From Vibrio sp. HA2012 (GTDB taxonomy: Bacteria > Pseudomonadota > Gammaproteobacteria > Enterobacterales > Vibrionaceae): a DNA stretch of 52,271 nt. Positions 37,274-47,156 of the stretch are shown piece by piece. Numbering within the stretch: the stretch's first letter is position 1; the number at the start of each line of letters is the position of its first letter. The stretch lies in NCBI RefSeq assembly GCF_002812955.1, contig NZ_PFXK01000013.1:1-52271 (forward strand). Direction: 5' to 3'. The translations under genes and the position numbers were made by a program. Under the pieces are notes generated by a model. It saw nothing but the letters and a program-made list of their open reading frames with translations. It made no database searches and was not told the DNA's origin.

Positions 37274-38207
37274 GTCCCGAAATAAACCAGAGATTAAACG
37301 TACAGGCTTTGTGCGTGCGCATATGCTGCAGGCAAAGCGATCATTCTTTGCTTTGTGGACACGGCCGCTGGGCAGCATTCTGACACTGGCAGTGATTGCT
37401 ATGGCGCTGGCTCTGCCTGCAAGCCTGTATCTGGCGGGAAAAAATATTACACAGGTCGCACAAGGGGTTGCCAGTCCGTCACAACTCAGTGTCTATCTGA
37501 AGGATGATACACCGGAAGCCCGGGCGATGGTGCTGAAAGATGAGCTGGAGCGCTGGCAGGAAGTGGCTTCTATTGAATATATTTCTTCTCAGCAGGGGTT
37601 GAGTGACCTGAGCCAGTATGCTGGGTTTGAAGATGCCCTTGCTCTGCTGAGTGATTATGCGCTGCCTGCGGTTATGGTCATTTCACCCAATATTGTTGAG
37701 GATCAGGCGCTTCGCACTCTGGCTGAGCGTGTTCGCAGTATGGATGATATTGCGGATGTGCGGATGGATCAGGACTGGATGGAACGTCTGAATGCAATTC
37801 GTGCACTCGCTGTGACGGTTGCTGTGGTTCTGGCGGTACTGATGCTGTCTGCTGTCTTTCTAATTGTCGGCAACACGTTGCGTTTTACGGTACTGGCTCA
37901 TAAAGAAGAAATTCAGGTAATGAAACTGATTGGTGCGACAGACAGCTTTATTCTGCGTCCTTATCTGTATTCCGGAGTCTGGTTTGGTGTCATTGGTGCT
38001 GTATGGGCATGGATACTAACGGCTGTCATAACTATATTGCTGAATGGTGCGGTGGAACGGCTGGCACTTCTTTACGATAGCCATTTTCGTCTACTTGGTC
38101 TGAATGTCGATGAATCTTTTGCTTTGCTGATGCTGGGAGCTTTTCTCGGTTTTATTGCTGCAAAGCTATCGGCACAGCGACATCTGAAAGCCATCGAACC
38201 GGTATAG
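37263..38207 (+). CDS. ftsX: Cell division protein FtsX
   Basis: FtsX (about 314 aa) is the membrane partner of FtsE. It has a cytoplasmic N-terminus, a first membrane helix (LGSILTLAVIAMALALPASLYL), a periplasmic loop (about 65-195) that would bind the amidase activator EnvC, and three further helices (AVTVAVVLAVLMLSAVFLIVG, and two near the end). Possible starts are GTG 37248, ATG 37257 and ATG 37263; the last has the best spacing (9 nt) from the GAGG at 37250-37253. Overlaps the ftsE 3' end. Confidence 0.94.
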   Translation: MASKSRNKPEIKRTGFVRAHMLQAKRSFFALWTRPLGSILTLAVIAMALALPASLYLAGKNITQVAQGVASPSQLSVYLKDDTPEARAMVLKDELERWQEVASIEYISSQQGLSDLSQYAGFEDALALLSDYALPAVMVISPNIVEDQALRTLAERVRSMDDIADVRMDQDWMERLNAIRALAVTVAVVLAVLMLSAVFLIVGNTLRFTVLAHKEEIQVMKLIGATDSFILRPYLYSGVWFGVIGAVWAWILTAVITILLNGAVERLALLYDSHFRLLGLNVDESFALLMLGAFLGFIAAKLSAQRHLKAIEPV

Positions 38208-38287
38208 TCAGAAACTCTTTCTTTGCGGTCTGACTATGACACTGGTCAGACGGGCTCACATTTTCGACTTATTATTATACTTTGCAC

Positions 38288-38315
38288 TTGTATAGCAAAA
38301 AGATCTATGGATAAT
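38288..38315 (+). promoter_or_regulatory. Candidate sigma-70 promoter of rpoH
   Basis: TTGTAT (38288-38293) and GATAAT (38310-38315) are spaced 16 bp, about 88 bp before the rpoH start. Upstream, a perfect 7-bp inverted repeat GTCTGAC/GTCAGAC (38228-38234, 38245-38251) follows the ftsX stop. Additional heat-responsive promoters are usual for rpoH but could not be assigned with confidence here. Confidence 0.45.
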
Positions 38316-38402
38316 TATTTCCCCCGCTTGAATCTTCATCCAAGAAGGTTCAGTATTGGTGGGTTAATAATTTCTCTGATGTAGAGACGAACGAGGAACG
38401 GA

Positions 38403-39260
38403 ATGACAAACCAAACGTATTCAATGGCTCTGGTTTCCCAAGATAGTCTTGACGGATATATCCGCTCGGTAAACAGCTATCCTATGCTGACGGCTGAGGA
38501 AGAACGCGGACTGGCAGAGCGGTTACATTACAAAGGTGAAATTGAAGCGGCGAAAGGACTGATTCTTTCTCATCTTCGATTCGTTGTTCACGTAGCACGT
38601 GGTTATTCTGGCTACGGACTTCCTATGGCGGATCTTATCCAGGAAGGTAATATCGGCCTGATGAAAGCAGTAAAACGCTTTAATCCAGAGGTAGGTGTTC
38701 GTCTGGTTTCCTTTGCAGTCCATTGGATTAAAGCCGAAATTCACGAATACGTACTGCGTAATTGGCGTATTGTTAAAATTGCGACGACAAAAGCTCAGCG
38801 TAAGTTGTTCTTTAACCTGCGTAAGTCTAAAAAACGTCTTGGCTGGTTTAATAATAGCGAAGTGGAAACCGTAGCGCGGGAGTTGGGCGTCGAACCCGCA
38901 GAAGTTCGTGAAATGGAATCCCGTCTTGCGGCACAGGATGCAACTTTTGAAATGCCGACAGAAGATGATGATTCAGCTGCAAGTTATTCTGCTCCGGTGC
39001 TGTATCTGGAAGATAAACATTCAGATGTAGCTGAAAATATAGAAGCTGATAACTGGGAAGCTCATACCAACAATCGTCTGGCTCATGCTTTGTCAACTCT
39101 GGACGAGCGTAGTCAGCATATTGTTCGCTCCCGTTGGCTGGATGATAAGAAAGCAACGTTGCAGGAGCTGGCTGAAACATACAGTGTTTCTGCTGAGCGT
39201 ATCCGACAATTAGAGAAAAATGCAATGAAGAAGCTGAAGCTGGCTGTTGGTGATATCTAA
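38403..39260 (+). CDS. rpoH: Heat-shock sigma factor RpoH (sigma-32)
   Basis: RpoH (285 aa) directs transcription of heat-shock genes. Region 1.2 is [21 protein letters not shown], region 2 includes [14 protein letters not shown] and [12 protein letters not shown], and the RpoH box [10 protein letters not shown] (about 132-141) is diagnostic. Region 4 ends with the helix-turn-helix [27 protein letters not shown]. It is separated from ftsX by 195 bp with its own promoter and a terminator after it. A GAGGAACGG ribosome site precedes the start. Confidence 0.98.
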   Translation: MTNQTYSMALVSQDSLDGYIRSVNSYPMLTAEEERGLAERLHYKGEIEAAKGLILSHLRFVVHVARGYSGYGLPMADLIQEGNIGLMKAVKRFNPEVGVRLVSFAVHWIKAEIHEYVLRNWRIVKIATTKAQRKLFFNLRKSKKRLGWFNNSEVETVARELGVEPAEVREMESRLAAQDATFEMPTEDDDSAASYSAPVLYLEDKHSDVAENIEADNWEAHTNNRLAHALSTLDERSQHIVRSRWLDDKKATLQELAETYSVSAERIRQLEKNAMKKLKLAVGDI

Positions 39261-39289
39261 GCCAGTATTCTCAGGTATACAATTATGAA

Positions 39290-39333
39290 ATAAAAAGCCG
39301 GGATCGGAATGTGATCCCGGCTTTTTATTTTTT
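39290..39333 (+). terminator. Rho-independent terminator after rpoH
   Basis: AAAAAGCCGGGATC / GATCCCGGCTTTTT forms a 14-bp stem with a short loop, flanked by A and T runs, 30 bp after the rpoH stop. It also holds two GATC sites. Confidence 0.92.
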
Positions 39334-39723
39334 GCAGCAAAGGGATCATAAAAGCGGAATTCGATTCCTCAGACAGGATCGATTTTCTGATGCGGCCTGT
39401 GAATAACTCTGTGATAAAAATATTCCTTAACTGTCAGAAAAGGGGGTGTATCAGGGGCTGTAAGGTTTTTTTCTACTGGGGATACTTTCACTATTACTCA
39501 CAAAATAAAAAGGATCATTACTACATATTGTGGATCCTGATCCGGATAAACACTTTATCAACGTAATTCACAGAGTTATCCACATTTGGTGGAATATTGA
39601 TCTCTGGTGGATAAGAACGGAAGGCGTTCTGGATTATCCGGCTCTGGATAGGTGGTGACCTTGTTTCTCCTAACCAGTGTATGGTATTACATGCAATACA
39701 CCCAGTAACAGGCAATACTGCAG
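39334..39723. other. Intergenic region with DnaA-box-like cluster and many GATC sites
   Basis: This 390-bp stretch holds no gene. It contains one perfect DnaA box TTATCCACA (39576-39584), a TTATNCACA-type box on the minus strand (TGTGAATAA, 39398-39406) and one-mismatch boxes TTACTCACA (39494-39502), TAATTCACA (39564-39572) and GGTGGATAA (39606-39614), plus weaker ones (39529-39537, 39634-39642). Six GATC sites (near 39353, 39377, 39513, 39533, 39539, 39599) lie here, with two more in the adjoining terminator, against about 1.5 expected by chance. It may bind DnaA and SeqA, either to control glpG or as a DnaA-titrating or reactivating locus. An origin is unlikely in this gene context. Confidence 0.5.
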
Positions 39724-40545
39724 ATGATTCGATTAGTTGTACTTAATAATCCCAGAATGGCACAGGCATTTATTGACTATATGGCATCACGCCGGATAGA
39801 GATAGATATGATGCCAGAAGGAGAAGGCCGGGTGGCCTTATGGCTAAGGCATACTGAGCATCAGACCGAAACGGAAGCTGAATTAAAACGCTTTCTGGAT
39901 AATCCAGCAGACAGAAGATATCAGGCAGCTTCCTGGGCACTAGCTGAATCACGAAAACGTCAGTTCAGCTATTACAGCCCGAATATAACAACATTGCTGC
40001 GGGCGCAGGCTGGCTTATTCACATTGCTTATTATGGGCGTGTGTGCGGTGATTTTTGTCTTTATTCAGATGGGATTTGAGCAGCAGATCTTTGCAGCTCT
40101 GCATTTTCCGTCTCAAGCAGATGAACAGTGGCAGCTATGGCGTTGGGTGTCTCATGCCTGGCTGCATTTCTCTGTGTTGCATATTGTTTTTAATTTGCTC
40201 TGGTGGTGGCAACTGGGAGGAAGTATTGAAAAAAGATCCGGTTCAGGCAAGTTGCTACAACTCTTTCTCCTGTCTGCGGCTCTGTCCGGTGCCGGGCAGT
40301 TTTGGATGGATGACGCTTATTTTGGTGGTTTGTCTGGCGTCGTGTATGCTTTGATGGGATATTTATGGGTCATGGGCTGCCGGGTTCCGGAAAAAGGATT
40401 ATCGATTTCGAAACCGATTGTCATTTTTATGTTGGTCTGGCTAGTGCTAGGATACGTTCAGTCATATATGGCTATTGCCAATACGGCTCATCTGGCGGGG
40501 CTTCTGTCCGGCGTCGCGCTGGGCTGGAAAGACAGTTCCAGGTGA
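39724..40545 (+). CDS. glpG: Rhomboid intramembrane serine protease GlpG
   Basis: GlpG (273 aa) cleaves membrane proteins within the bilayer. A soluble N-terminal domain (about 1-90) is followed by six membrane segments. The catalytic serine S204 is in YFGGLSGVVYALMG and the histidine H256 in NTAHLAGLLSG; the oxyanion-side motif SHAWLHFSVLHIVFN is present. The usual partner gene glpE (rhodanese), often found directly upstream, is absent; the DnaA-box-rich region takes its place. No clear ribosome site precedes ATG 39724. Confidence 0.95.
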   Translation: MIRLVVLNNPRMAQAFIDYMASRRIEIDMMPEGEGRVALWLRHTEHQTETEAELKRFLDNPADRRYQAASWALAESRKRQFSYYSPNITTLLRAQAGLFTLLIMGVCAVIFVFIQMGFEQQIFAALHFPSQADEQWQLWRWVSHAWLHFSVLHIVFNLLWWWQLGGSIEKRSGSGKLLQLFLLSAALSGAGQFWMDDAYFGGLSGVVYALMGYLWVMGCRVPEKGLSISKPIVIFMLVWLVLGYVQSYMAIANTAHLAGLLSGVALGWKDSSR

Positions 40546-40594
40546 AAATATATGGCACGTTTTCATGTTCAGATGACGTGCCGTGGTCATATAC

Positions 40595-41014
40595 TTACTG
40601 ATACAGATACTTGGTAAACAAGAGATCGGTTAGCAGTGTCCGGCCTGTCTCGGCCAGTAAAATATCGTTCAGATATTCCATCAGTTCCTTGCGCAGTTCT
40701 TCTCTGCCGGCAAGATTTTTGATTTTATCTTCTGGCTGTTCACCGATTTTTTCAATAATGGCATCACGGATTAATGGTTGGTGTTTTTCCAGTGCGCTGA
40801 TATAGGTTGCGTCAGCGACCATAAGGTCGATGCGTACCTGAAGATACCCCAGTTTTTTTCCTTTTGTATAAAAATTGGTAGTCAGATCCGGTGCCAGAGT
40901 AAAGTAAGCAAATTGTGGGCCAGCCAGTTCGGCAGGAGTATCTTCCGCGAGGATCCGGGAGGAAAACACTAGACTGGTCATACATAAAAACAGGGTCAGG
41001 TAGCGAGTTAACAT
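40595..41014 (-). CDS. FliL-family protein with signal peptide (orphan)
   Basis: The 139-residue protein has a cleavable-type signal (MLTRYLTLFLCMTSLVFSSRILA, cleavage about 23-24), followed by a FliL-like region: FAYFTLAPDLTTNFYTKGKKLGYLQVRIDLMV and the C-terminal GREELRKELMEYLNDIL…VTDLLFTKYLYQ-type end. FliL associates with the flagellar basal body and stator. The gene lies far from flagellar genes, between glpG and ubiC, an arrangement I recall from Vibrio. The final residues match the FLTDFVIQ-like family end only loosely. Confidence 0.8.
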   Translation of the reverse strand: MLTRYLTLFLCMTSLVFSSRILAEDTPAELAGPQFAYFTLAPDLTTNFYTKGKKLGYLQVRIDLMVADATYISALEKHQPLIRDAIIEKIGEQPEDKIKNLAGREELRKELMEYLNDILLAETGRTLLTDLLFTKYLYQ

Positions 41015-41218
41015 ATTTTGGTATCTTTAATCTTAATGGCGATTTCTGAATGACGTTTGTTGCAATGTAGCCATGATGATTTCCGGCAGAACGGAGTTTT
41101 CCGGATTAATCTGGCTAAGGCTATATTTTGCTGCTTTTTTAACGGAAACATCAAGTATAATAGCTAACATTATTTTAACCTATAATCCCGACCTTGCACT
41201 GAAATTTATAAGTACGCT

Positions 41219-41788
41219 ATGACAGAGCCGATTTCGCAGTACATTACCGCTCTACAACAGGCCAATTGGCAAGATATTGACAGTTTCCGTTTCTCTGATG
41301 ACATTTCTTCTGTCTGGCTGAGCGAAATGGGATCCCTTTCCCGTCGTCTGGCTGGGGAATGTATCAGATTGGAGCTGGGCTGGGTGAGTCACCGGCCGAT
41401 AGCCAGTGAGTCTTTGACCCAAGATGAACGGAGTTTGCTTAACAGTGAAGATTGCTTAATGAGAGAAGCACTGTTACGAGCTGAAATCGCTGATGGCCAA
41501 TATCAGAACTGGTTGATAGGTCGGAGCCTGATCCCGGTAGATTTTGCAGACAGACAACCGGCAGACGTGGTACCTCTGGATAATGAGTTGCTCGGGCTGA
41601 CACTGTTTTCTGCCCGGGACGTCCGACGGGATGCTGTGCAGGTTTGCCGGATTGTCGGCACAGACACGGGTTGTCTGGTTGCCCGTCGTTCCCGCATATG
41701 GGTGAATCAGGTTCCTGTTTTGGTGGCAGAGTTATTTTTGCCAGGTTCGCCTATTTATATAAAGGAGAGTCCTTATGAGCATGATTAA
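41219..41788 (+). CDS. ubiC: Chorismate pyruvate-lyase
   Basis: UbiC (189 aa) splits chorismate to 4-hydroxybenzoate and pyruvate, the first committed step of ubiquinone synthesis. The active-site pattern is visible in [14 protein letters not shown] (R) and [26 protein letters not shown] (the conserved E of the C-terminal strand). Two TATAAT hexamers (41156-41161 and 41181-41186) lie just upstream and are candidate -10 boxes. The 3' end overlaps ubiA by 14 nt. Confidence 0.95.
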   Translation: MTEPISQYITALQQANWQDIDSFRFSDDISSVWLSEMGSLSRRLAGECIRLELGWVSHRPIASESLTQDERSLLNSEDCLMREALLRAEIADGQYQNWLIGRSLIPVDFADRQPADVVPLDNELLGLTLFSARDVRRDAVQVCRIVGTDTGCLVARRSRIWVNQVPVLVAELFLPGSPIYIKESPYEHD

Positions 41789-42629
41789 AGCCAGAGCATA
41801 CTGGCAGCTTATGCGTATGGATCGACCTATTGGCTCATTACTCCTGTTATGGCCGACACTATGGGCATTGGTTCTGGCAGCGGGTGGAATTCCGGAACCA
41901 GATATCCTGCTGGTGTTTATGCTTGGGGTATTGTTGATGCGTTCTGCTGGTTGTGTCATCAATGATTATGCGGATCGAGATTTTGACGGGCATGTTAAGC
42001 GGACTCAGTCTCGTCCTCTGCCTGCTGGAAAAGTCGCACCTTACGAGGCTATTCTGCTGTTTGTTCTGCTGTCTCTAGCGGCTTTTTTTCTGGTGCTGAC
42101 TATGAATAGTCTGACGATCAGGCTGTCGTATATCGGTATCCTGCTGGCCGCAGTTTATCCGTTTATGAAGCGCTTTACGCATCTGCCACAGTTATTTCTT
42201 GGTCTGGCTTTTAGTTGGGCTATTCCGATGGCGTGGGCTGCGCAATCAAATCAGTTGCCAGCTCAGGTTTGGTTGTTGTTTGTGATTAACCTGCTATGGA
42301 CCGTAGCTTATGACACCCAATACGCTATGGTTGATCGTGATGATGACCTGAAAATCGGGATTAAATCGACGGCTATTCTATTTGGCCGTTTTGACTGGAC
42401 AATTATCGCCGGACTACAGTTATTGATGTTAGTTCTTCTGGTAATATTGGGAAACTGGATGCAGCTTGATACGGTATTTTATGCGGGAGTCTTTGGTTCT
42501 GCATTGCTGTTTATATTTCAGCATGTTCTTATCCGCCAGCGTGAAAGGGATAACTGTTTCCGGGCTTTTCTGAATAATAATTATGTGGGAATGCTGCTGT
42601 CTGTCGCCGTTTTTTTAGGGGTTATATAG
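41775..42629 (+). CDS. ubiA: 4-hydroxybenzoate octaprenyltransferase
   Basis: UbiA (284 aa) attaches the polyprenyl tail to 4-hydroxybenzoate in the inner membrane. Nine hydrophobic helices are visible. The two aspartate-rich motifs are [20 protein letters not shown] (about 69-88) and [21 protein letters not shown] (about 180-200). AAGGAGAG precedes ATG 41775, and the start lies within the end of ubiC, which suggests translational coupling. Confidence 0.97.
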   Translation: MSMIKARAYWQLMRMDRPIGSLLLLWPTLWALVLAAGGIPEPDILLVFMLGVLLMRSAGCVINDYADRDFDGHVKRTQSRPLPAGKVAPYEAILLFVLLSLAAFFLVLTMNSLTIRLSYIGILLAAVYPFMKRFTHLPQLFLGLAFSWAIPMAWAAQSNQLPAQVWLLFVINLLWTVAYDTQYAMVDRDDDLKIGIKSTAILFGRFDWTIIAGLQLLMLVLLVILGNWMQLDTVFYAGVFGSALLFIFQHVLIRQRERDNCFRAFLNNNYVGMLLSVAVFLGVI

Positions 42630-42693
42630 AAAGTAAAGACAGGAAATTGATTCTGTCTCACCGGAATGGGTAAGACAGAATCAATAAATGTGT

Positions 42694-45180
42694 TTATGCG
42701 GATATATCTGCTGAGCTGCCTGCTGATGAAATGCTTTCCAGAATGGTCAGTTTTATTTCCGTAGGCAACAGGGACGACAGTGTGTCCGCCAGTTGCTGAG
42801 CTTTCGCTTCGTTTCCCTTACCATCCGGTTGCAGATAGTTGTGCTCTTTCAGGGTACTGAACATAAAAGCAAATACACCTTTGTCAAAAAATTCCGGAGC
42901 ATTAATACCATGCAGGCGTCCGAGACGCTGAGCAATTTCCTGACTCTTTTGTTCCAGAGCTGATTTTTCCAGCTCCGGTGATGAAACTAACTGATTAATA
43001 ACGATAGCGTAGCGTTGCAAAGTTTCTGCTATTGTCTGAGCCAGTAACATCAGAGGCTGAATGTTTTTCTGATTCAGTCGTACCTGACCGCCTTCGACAG
43101 TAACCATTTTTTGTTGCATAAATTCAGCAATAATAGCGGTTACTACCTCATCCAGTTCATCATCCTGATAGTGAATAAACAGCTCATTCTGCAGGAAAGG
43201 ATAGAGCTGGTGAATCACCGTTTTTATTTCATCCAATGGCATAGTCTGATTGCGAACAATCAACTGAGCAATCAGTGAAGGCAAGGCAAACAGATGAATA
43301 ATATTGTTACGATAATAGGTCATCAGTACGGATTGATGACGATCCAGAGAAATAATATTACCCAGTGTATCGGTTTCGGTTTCAAACTTATTTAATGCTT
43401 CAGCATGCTGGACCAGTTCTTCTGCCGATTGAGATGGGACAGTAATGGTCGCTGAGTAGGGAACGTTGCGTAGCAATGACAGATAGAAATCAATCTGGGT
43501 GATCAGCGTTTCCCGGGTAAGCGTCCTCTGACGTGATGCCAATAGTGCTGTCGCGCACAGGGTCAGTGCATTGGCGGCGGCGGCATCGTTAATGTGGGTC
43601 ATCATTTTCGTTGCCAACTGATTTACGATGGGGGTCATCCACTTTGGTCGTGGGGCTTCAACTGGATTAATATCCTGCGTCCAGTCCGGTACATGCTCAT
43701 TCAGGTACTGATTCAGCGGAATCGGTTCTCCGAAGTTGACATATCCCTGCCCAAAGTTTCTCAGTTTGCCCAGTACCTTAATAACCTGACCGGCATTCTC
43801 TTTTTCTTTACGTTTTCCCCGCAGCTCTTTGGCATAAGTTGAAACTTCCATGACATGTTCATAGCCGATATAAACTGGTACTAGAGTGACAGGACGGTTA
43901 AGCCCGCGCAGCATTGCCTGAATTGTCATTGCAAGCATCCCGGTTTTTGCCTGCAACAGACGTCCGGTGCGTGAACGTCCGCCTTCACTGAAATATTCGA
44001 CTGAATAGCCCTTGGCAAACAGTTCTGCCAGATATTCACGGAAAATGGTCGAATACAGTTTATTACCTTTAAAGCTGCGACGGATAAAGAAAGCTCCGCC
44101 CCGACGGAAAATTGGACCTGCCGGAAAAAAATTCAGATTGATACCGGCAGCGATATGTGGCGGTACCATGCCTTCCTGATAGAGCACATAAGACAGCAGC
44201 AGATAGTCCATATGACTTCGGTGGCAGGGGACATAGACAATTTCGTGACCATCCTGAGCCAGACGTCGTACTGTCGACGCATTACTGATATGCAGTCCCT
44301 GATAGAGCTTATTCCACAGCCATCCCAGAAAACGATCACCTTTTTTTACCAGTGAATAGGAAAAGTCTGAAGCGATTTCATCCAGAATGTTGTGTGCTTC
44401 TCTATAGGCCTTTTCGATGCTGGTACTTTTACTTCTTGCTTCTTCTTCAATGGCTTGTTGAATGGCTTGTGAGGCCAGAAGGCGGCGGAACAGTCTTTCT
44501 CTGTCGGGTAGGTTAGGTCCCGATGCAGCCAGCTTTTGCCGGGAGAAATGGATACGTGCTACTCGTGCAAGTTTATGAGCAATTGTTGTATCCGAACCAT
44601 GAGAGTCAGCCATATAGCGTAGCGAAACACAGGGGCTGAAACGAACCATACAATCTCTTCCTGAGAGAAGTACAGCTTTGCTTTTCTGCAAACCGTTCAT
44701 CGGACGTAGATAAGGATGTTTTTGTCCTTCTTTTCCCGGTTTTCTTCCCCACAGTACTGTGGTCGGAATGACCTGAATATCCAGTACCGGATTATCTCTG
44801 TGCATACGTAACAGTTCAGAAAAAAGAGCAACGGAGGCACTCGGGATATGTTTGTCATCATTTAGTAGGGTGGAGCTGGCACTGATATACACAACCCGGC
44901 TTAACAGTTTTCCATTGATTTCTAGTGGTAACAGCGGATCAGGAAGTCCGGCTTTAACGGCTGTAGCCTGTACGGTTAACAAGTCAGTATGGGAAAAAAA
45001 CGGCAGTGCGTAGACAATAGGTTTGCTCAGGTCAATATGCAGGTCTTCGATAGGATCAGACGGAATTGCACTACTTTTTACTAATACTGAAACTGGCAGT
45101 TTCAGTAGTGAACGGAAAACATTTCGTTCTGAATACATCAGATTCATTGCCTCAGAAGTTATATACACAGGCTCACTCAC
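42694..45180 (-). CDS. plsB: Glycerol-3-phosphate 1-O-acyltransferase
   Basis: PlsB (about 828 aa) acylates glycerol 3-phosphate at position 1, the first step of phospholipid synthesis. The acyltransferase blocks are clear: block [16 protein letters not shown] (H-x4-D), block [18 protein letters not shown], block [19 protein letters not shown], and block [15 protein letters not shown]. The long C-terminal domain is present. Start is uncertain: GTG 45180 ([12 protein letters not shown]), ATG 45147 or ATG 45138; none has a convincing ribosome site at ideal spacing. It is convergent with ubiA and divergent from lexA, as in E. coli. Confidence 0.96.
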   Translation of the reverse strand: MSEPVYITSEAMNLMYSERNVFRSLLKLPVSVLVKSSAIPSDPIEDLHIDLSKPIVYALPFFSHTDLLTVQATAVKAGLPDPLLPLEINGKLLSRVVYISASSTLLNDDKHIPSASVALFSELLRMHRDNPVLDIQVIPTTVLWGRKPGKEGQKHPYLRPMNGLQKSKAVLLSGRDCMVRFSPCVSLRYMADSHGSDTTIAHKLARVARIHFSRQKLAASGPNLPDRERLFRRLLASQAIQQAIEEEARSKSTSIEKAYREAHNILDEIASDFSYSLVKKGDRFLGWLWNKLYQGLHISNASTVRRLAQDGHEIVYVPCHRSHMDYLLLSYVLYQEGMVPPHIAAGINLNFFPAGPIFRRGGAFFIRRSFKGNKLYSTIFREYLAELFAKGYSVEYFSEGGRSRTGRLLQAKTGMLAMTIQAMLRGLNRPVTLVPVYIGYEHVMEVSTYAKELRGKRKEKENAGQVIKVLGKLRNFGQGYVNFGEPIPLNQYLNEHVPDWTQDINPVEAPRPKWMTPIVNQLATKMMTHINDAAAANALTLCATALLASRQRTLTRETLITQIDFYLSLLRNVPYSATITVPSQSAEELVQHAEALNKFETETDTLGNIISLDRHQSVLMTYYRNNIIHLFALPSLIAQLIVRNQTMPLDEIKTVIHQLYPFLQNELFIHYQDDELDEVVTAIIAEFMQQKMVTVEGGQVRLNQKNIQPLMLLAQTIAETLQRYAIVINQLVSSPELEKSALEQKSQEIAQRLGRLHGINAPEFFDKGVFAFMFSTLKEHNYLQPDGKGNEAKAQQLADTLSSLLPTEIKLTILESISSAGSSADISA

Positions 45181-45341
45181 CGGAGCCGGTTATTACAGGT
45201 GGCTCGAATAAGAAGCGCAGCAAGGATACCAGATACTGGTCTAACCTGTTAATGGAAAAATAGAATCAGAGGGAAATTATGCGAAATTCCTGCACTGATA
45301 AAGGAATAAAAAGCAGTACAAGCTTTCAAAATAATAAAACA

Positions 45342-45377
45342 CTGGATATACTCACAGTTAACTGTATAAACAGACAG
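45342..45377 (+). promoter_or_regulatory. Two tandem LexA (SOS) boxes upstream of lexA
   Basis: CTGTATAAACAGACAG (45362-45377) fits CTGT-N8-ACAG perfectly, and CTGGATATACTCACAG (45342-45357) fits CTG-N10-CAG with one deviation in the CTGT half. Their starts are 20 bp apart, and the second ends 7 bp before the lexA ATG. Two boxes in front of lexA are the usual autoregulatory layout; plsB, divergent on the other side, starts more than 160 bp away. Confidence 0.87.
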
Positions 45378-45384
45378 GTGATTT

Positions 45385-46008
45385 ATGAAGCCGTTAACTC
45401 CACGACAACAGCAGGTTTTTGACCTGATCAAAGATAAAGTTGAACTGACAGGTATGCCACCTACCCGGGCTGAGATTGCCCGTGAACTAGGCTTCCGTTC
45501 TGCCAACGCAGCAGAAGAGCATCTGAAAGCTTTGGCTAAGAAGCAGGCAATTGAAATTATTCCCGGAGCATCACGTGGTATCCGTATTTTGCTTCAGGAG
45601 GAAGCCGCAAATGAAGAAGAAGGCCTGCCGCTTATTGGTCGTGTAGCAGCTGGTGAACCGATTCTTGCTCAGGAACATGTAGAAGCACATTATCAGGTTG
45701 ATCCGGCTATGTTTCGTCCCCAGGCTGATTTTTTACTTCGGGTGTATGGCGAAAGTATGAAAGATATCGGGATTATGGATGGTGATTTGCTTGCGGTACA
45801 TAAAACTCAGGATGTACACAACGGGCAGGTCGTGGTCGCCCGTGTTGATGATGACGTAACGGTAAAACGACTGGAACGTCAGGGGGCAACGGTATTACTA
45901 CACGCAGAGAATGAAGCATTTCAGCCTATCCGGGTTGATCTTTCTTCTCAGCAATTAACGATAGAAGGCGTTGCCGTTGGGATTATCCGTAATACGGATT
46001 GGATGTAA
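45385..46008 (+). CDS. lexA: LexA repressor
   Basis: LexA (207 aa) represses the SOS regulon and self-cleaves when RecA is active. The N-terminal winged helix has [26 protein letters not shown]. The cleavage site is A89-G90 in RVAAGEP. The catalytic serine is S124 in YGESMKD and lysine K161 in VTVKRLER. The start is supported by an AGGTGATTT upstream region and by the SOS boxes right before it. Confidence 0.98.
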   Translation: MKPLTPRQQQVFDLIKDKVELTGMPPTRAEIARELGFRSANAAEEHLKALAKKQAIEIIPGASRGIRILLQEEAANEEEGLPLIGRVAAGEPILAQEHVEAHYQVDPAMFRPQADFLLRVYGESMKDIGIMDGDLLAVHKTQDVHNGQVVVARVDDDVTVKRLERQGATVLLHAENEAFQPIRVDLSSQQLTIEGVAVGIIRNTDWM

Positions 46009-46030
46009 ACAGGATTGGAACCCGGAATTT

Positions 46031-46648
46031 ATGGCAACAGGCATTCGTGCACAGCAGAAAGAGAAAACCCGTCGTTCGCTGATTGATGCAGCTTTCAGGC
46101 AATTGAGTGCGGATCGCAGTTTTTCCAGCCTGAGTCTGCGGGAAGTTGCCAGAGAAGCCGGTATCGCACCGACGTCTTTTTACCGACATTTTAAGGATAT
46201 GGAAGAATTGGGTCTGACCATGGTGGATGAGGGTGGATTACTTCTACGTCAACTGATGCGTCAGGCTCGGCAACGTATTGCGAAAGAAGGCAGTGTGATC
46301 CGTACCTCTGTGGATACCTTTATGGAGTTTATCGAAAGCAGCCCGAACGTGTTCCGTCTGCTGTTACGTGAACGCTCCGGAACCTCTGCTGGTTTTCGTG
46401 CTGCAGTTGCGCGGGAAATGCAACATTTTGCTGCTGAGTTAACAGAATATCTAATTAGTACCGGAATGAATAGGGATGAGGCTTTTACTCAGGCCGAGGC
46501 TTCAGTAATCTTAGTCTTTAGCTCAGGTGCTGAAGCGCTGGATCTGAATAAAGATGAAAGAGATGAGCTCACAGAAAGACTGGTAATGCAGTTACGAATG
46601 ATATCAAAAGGTGCATACTGGTACAGAAAAGAACGCGAAAGACAATAA
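46031..46648 (+). CDS. fabR: HTH-type transcriptional repressor FabR
   Basis: FabR (205 aa) is a TetR-family regulator that represses unsaturated fatty-acid genes (fabA/fabB). The N-terminal HTH is [31 protein letters not shown]. The start [25 protein letters not shown] is family-typical; an in-frame start at 45971 lies inside lexA and is not used. It is the first of fabR-yijD, with trmA convergent, the E. coli arrangement; position right after lexA is as seen in other Vibrio-type maps. Confidence 0.95.
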   Translation: MATGIRAQQKEKTRRSLIDAAFRQLSADRSFSSLSLREVAREAGIAPTSFYRHFKDMEELGLTMVDEGGLLLRQLMRQARQRIAKEGSVIRTSVDTFMEFIESSPNVFRLLLRERSGTSAGFRAAVAREMQHFAAELTEYLISTGMNRDEAFTQAEASVILVFSSGAEALDLNKDERDELTERLVMQLRMISKGAYWYRKERERQ

Positions 46649-46662
46649 GACAGGATCTGACT

Positions 46663-47070
46663 ATGCCACACGAATCTTCCCCAGAAACATTTTCTTCTTC
46701 TGACCACAGCTCTAAAACGGTGAGATGTTCAGAAAGAAAAACGCTTATTCTCGCCATTATTGCCGGGATGTGCAGTAACGCTATTCTTTCTTCATTTCTG
46801 CACAGTGCCGTGGCTTTTTCCATCTTTGCAGTGATTGCACTGGTACTTTCTTTGCAGATGCTTTATCAGGATTATCTGCGCAATCCGGTCGCTGAGGATA
46901 TTCCGATGATTGGGCTAGCTTGTTTCTTTGTCGGTATCTTTGGTCATTCCGCTTTTCTCAAGGCTCAGCACCCAGAAATTGGCTCTAACTTTTTTGCGAT
47001 TATGATTACTCTGCTTTTGTTGCTATGGGTCGGCAGAAAGCTGGGGTATATAAAGAAGAAAGGAGAGTAG
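46663..47070 (+). CDS. yijD: YijD-family membrane protein (DUF1422)
   Basis: The 135-residue protein has a hydrophilic N-terminal stretch (about 1-25) and four membrane segments, with LILAIIAGMCSNAILSSFLH, SAVAFSIFAVIALVLSLQML and the acidic loop NPVAEDIPMIGLACFFVGIFGHSAFLKAQHPEIG. It follows fabR by 14 nt with an AGGA ribosome site 7 nt before the ATG, matching the conserved fabR-yijD pair. Function is unknown. Confidence 0.87.
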   Translation: MPHESSPETFSSSDHSSKTVRCSERKTLILAIIAGMCSNAILSSFLHSAVAFSIFAVIALVLSLQMLYQDYLRNPVAEDIPMIGLACFFVGIFGHSAFLKAQHPEIGSNFFAIMITLLLLLWVGRKLGYIKKKGE

Positions 47071-47100
47071 CCTGCTGATCAGTTAATGGCTATTTTATAA

Positions 47101-47140
47101 AAATAAAGGCTTAGTAATAGTATGCTAAGCCTTTATTTTT
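47101..47140. terminator. Bidirectional Rho-independent terminator
   Basis: The 14-bp stem AAATAAAGGCTTAG / CTAAGCCTTTATTT with a short loop and T/A runs on either side lies between convergent yijD and trmA and can end both. Confidence 0.92.
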
Positions 47141-47156
47141 GCTGTCAGTAGATAGA

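Noticed and set aside
39334..39723. Region as a replication origin (oriC)
   Set aside because: No dnaA/gidA/mioC neighbourhood, no clear AT-rich 13-mer unwinding array; kept as a DnaA-box cluster only.
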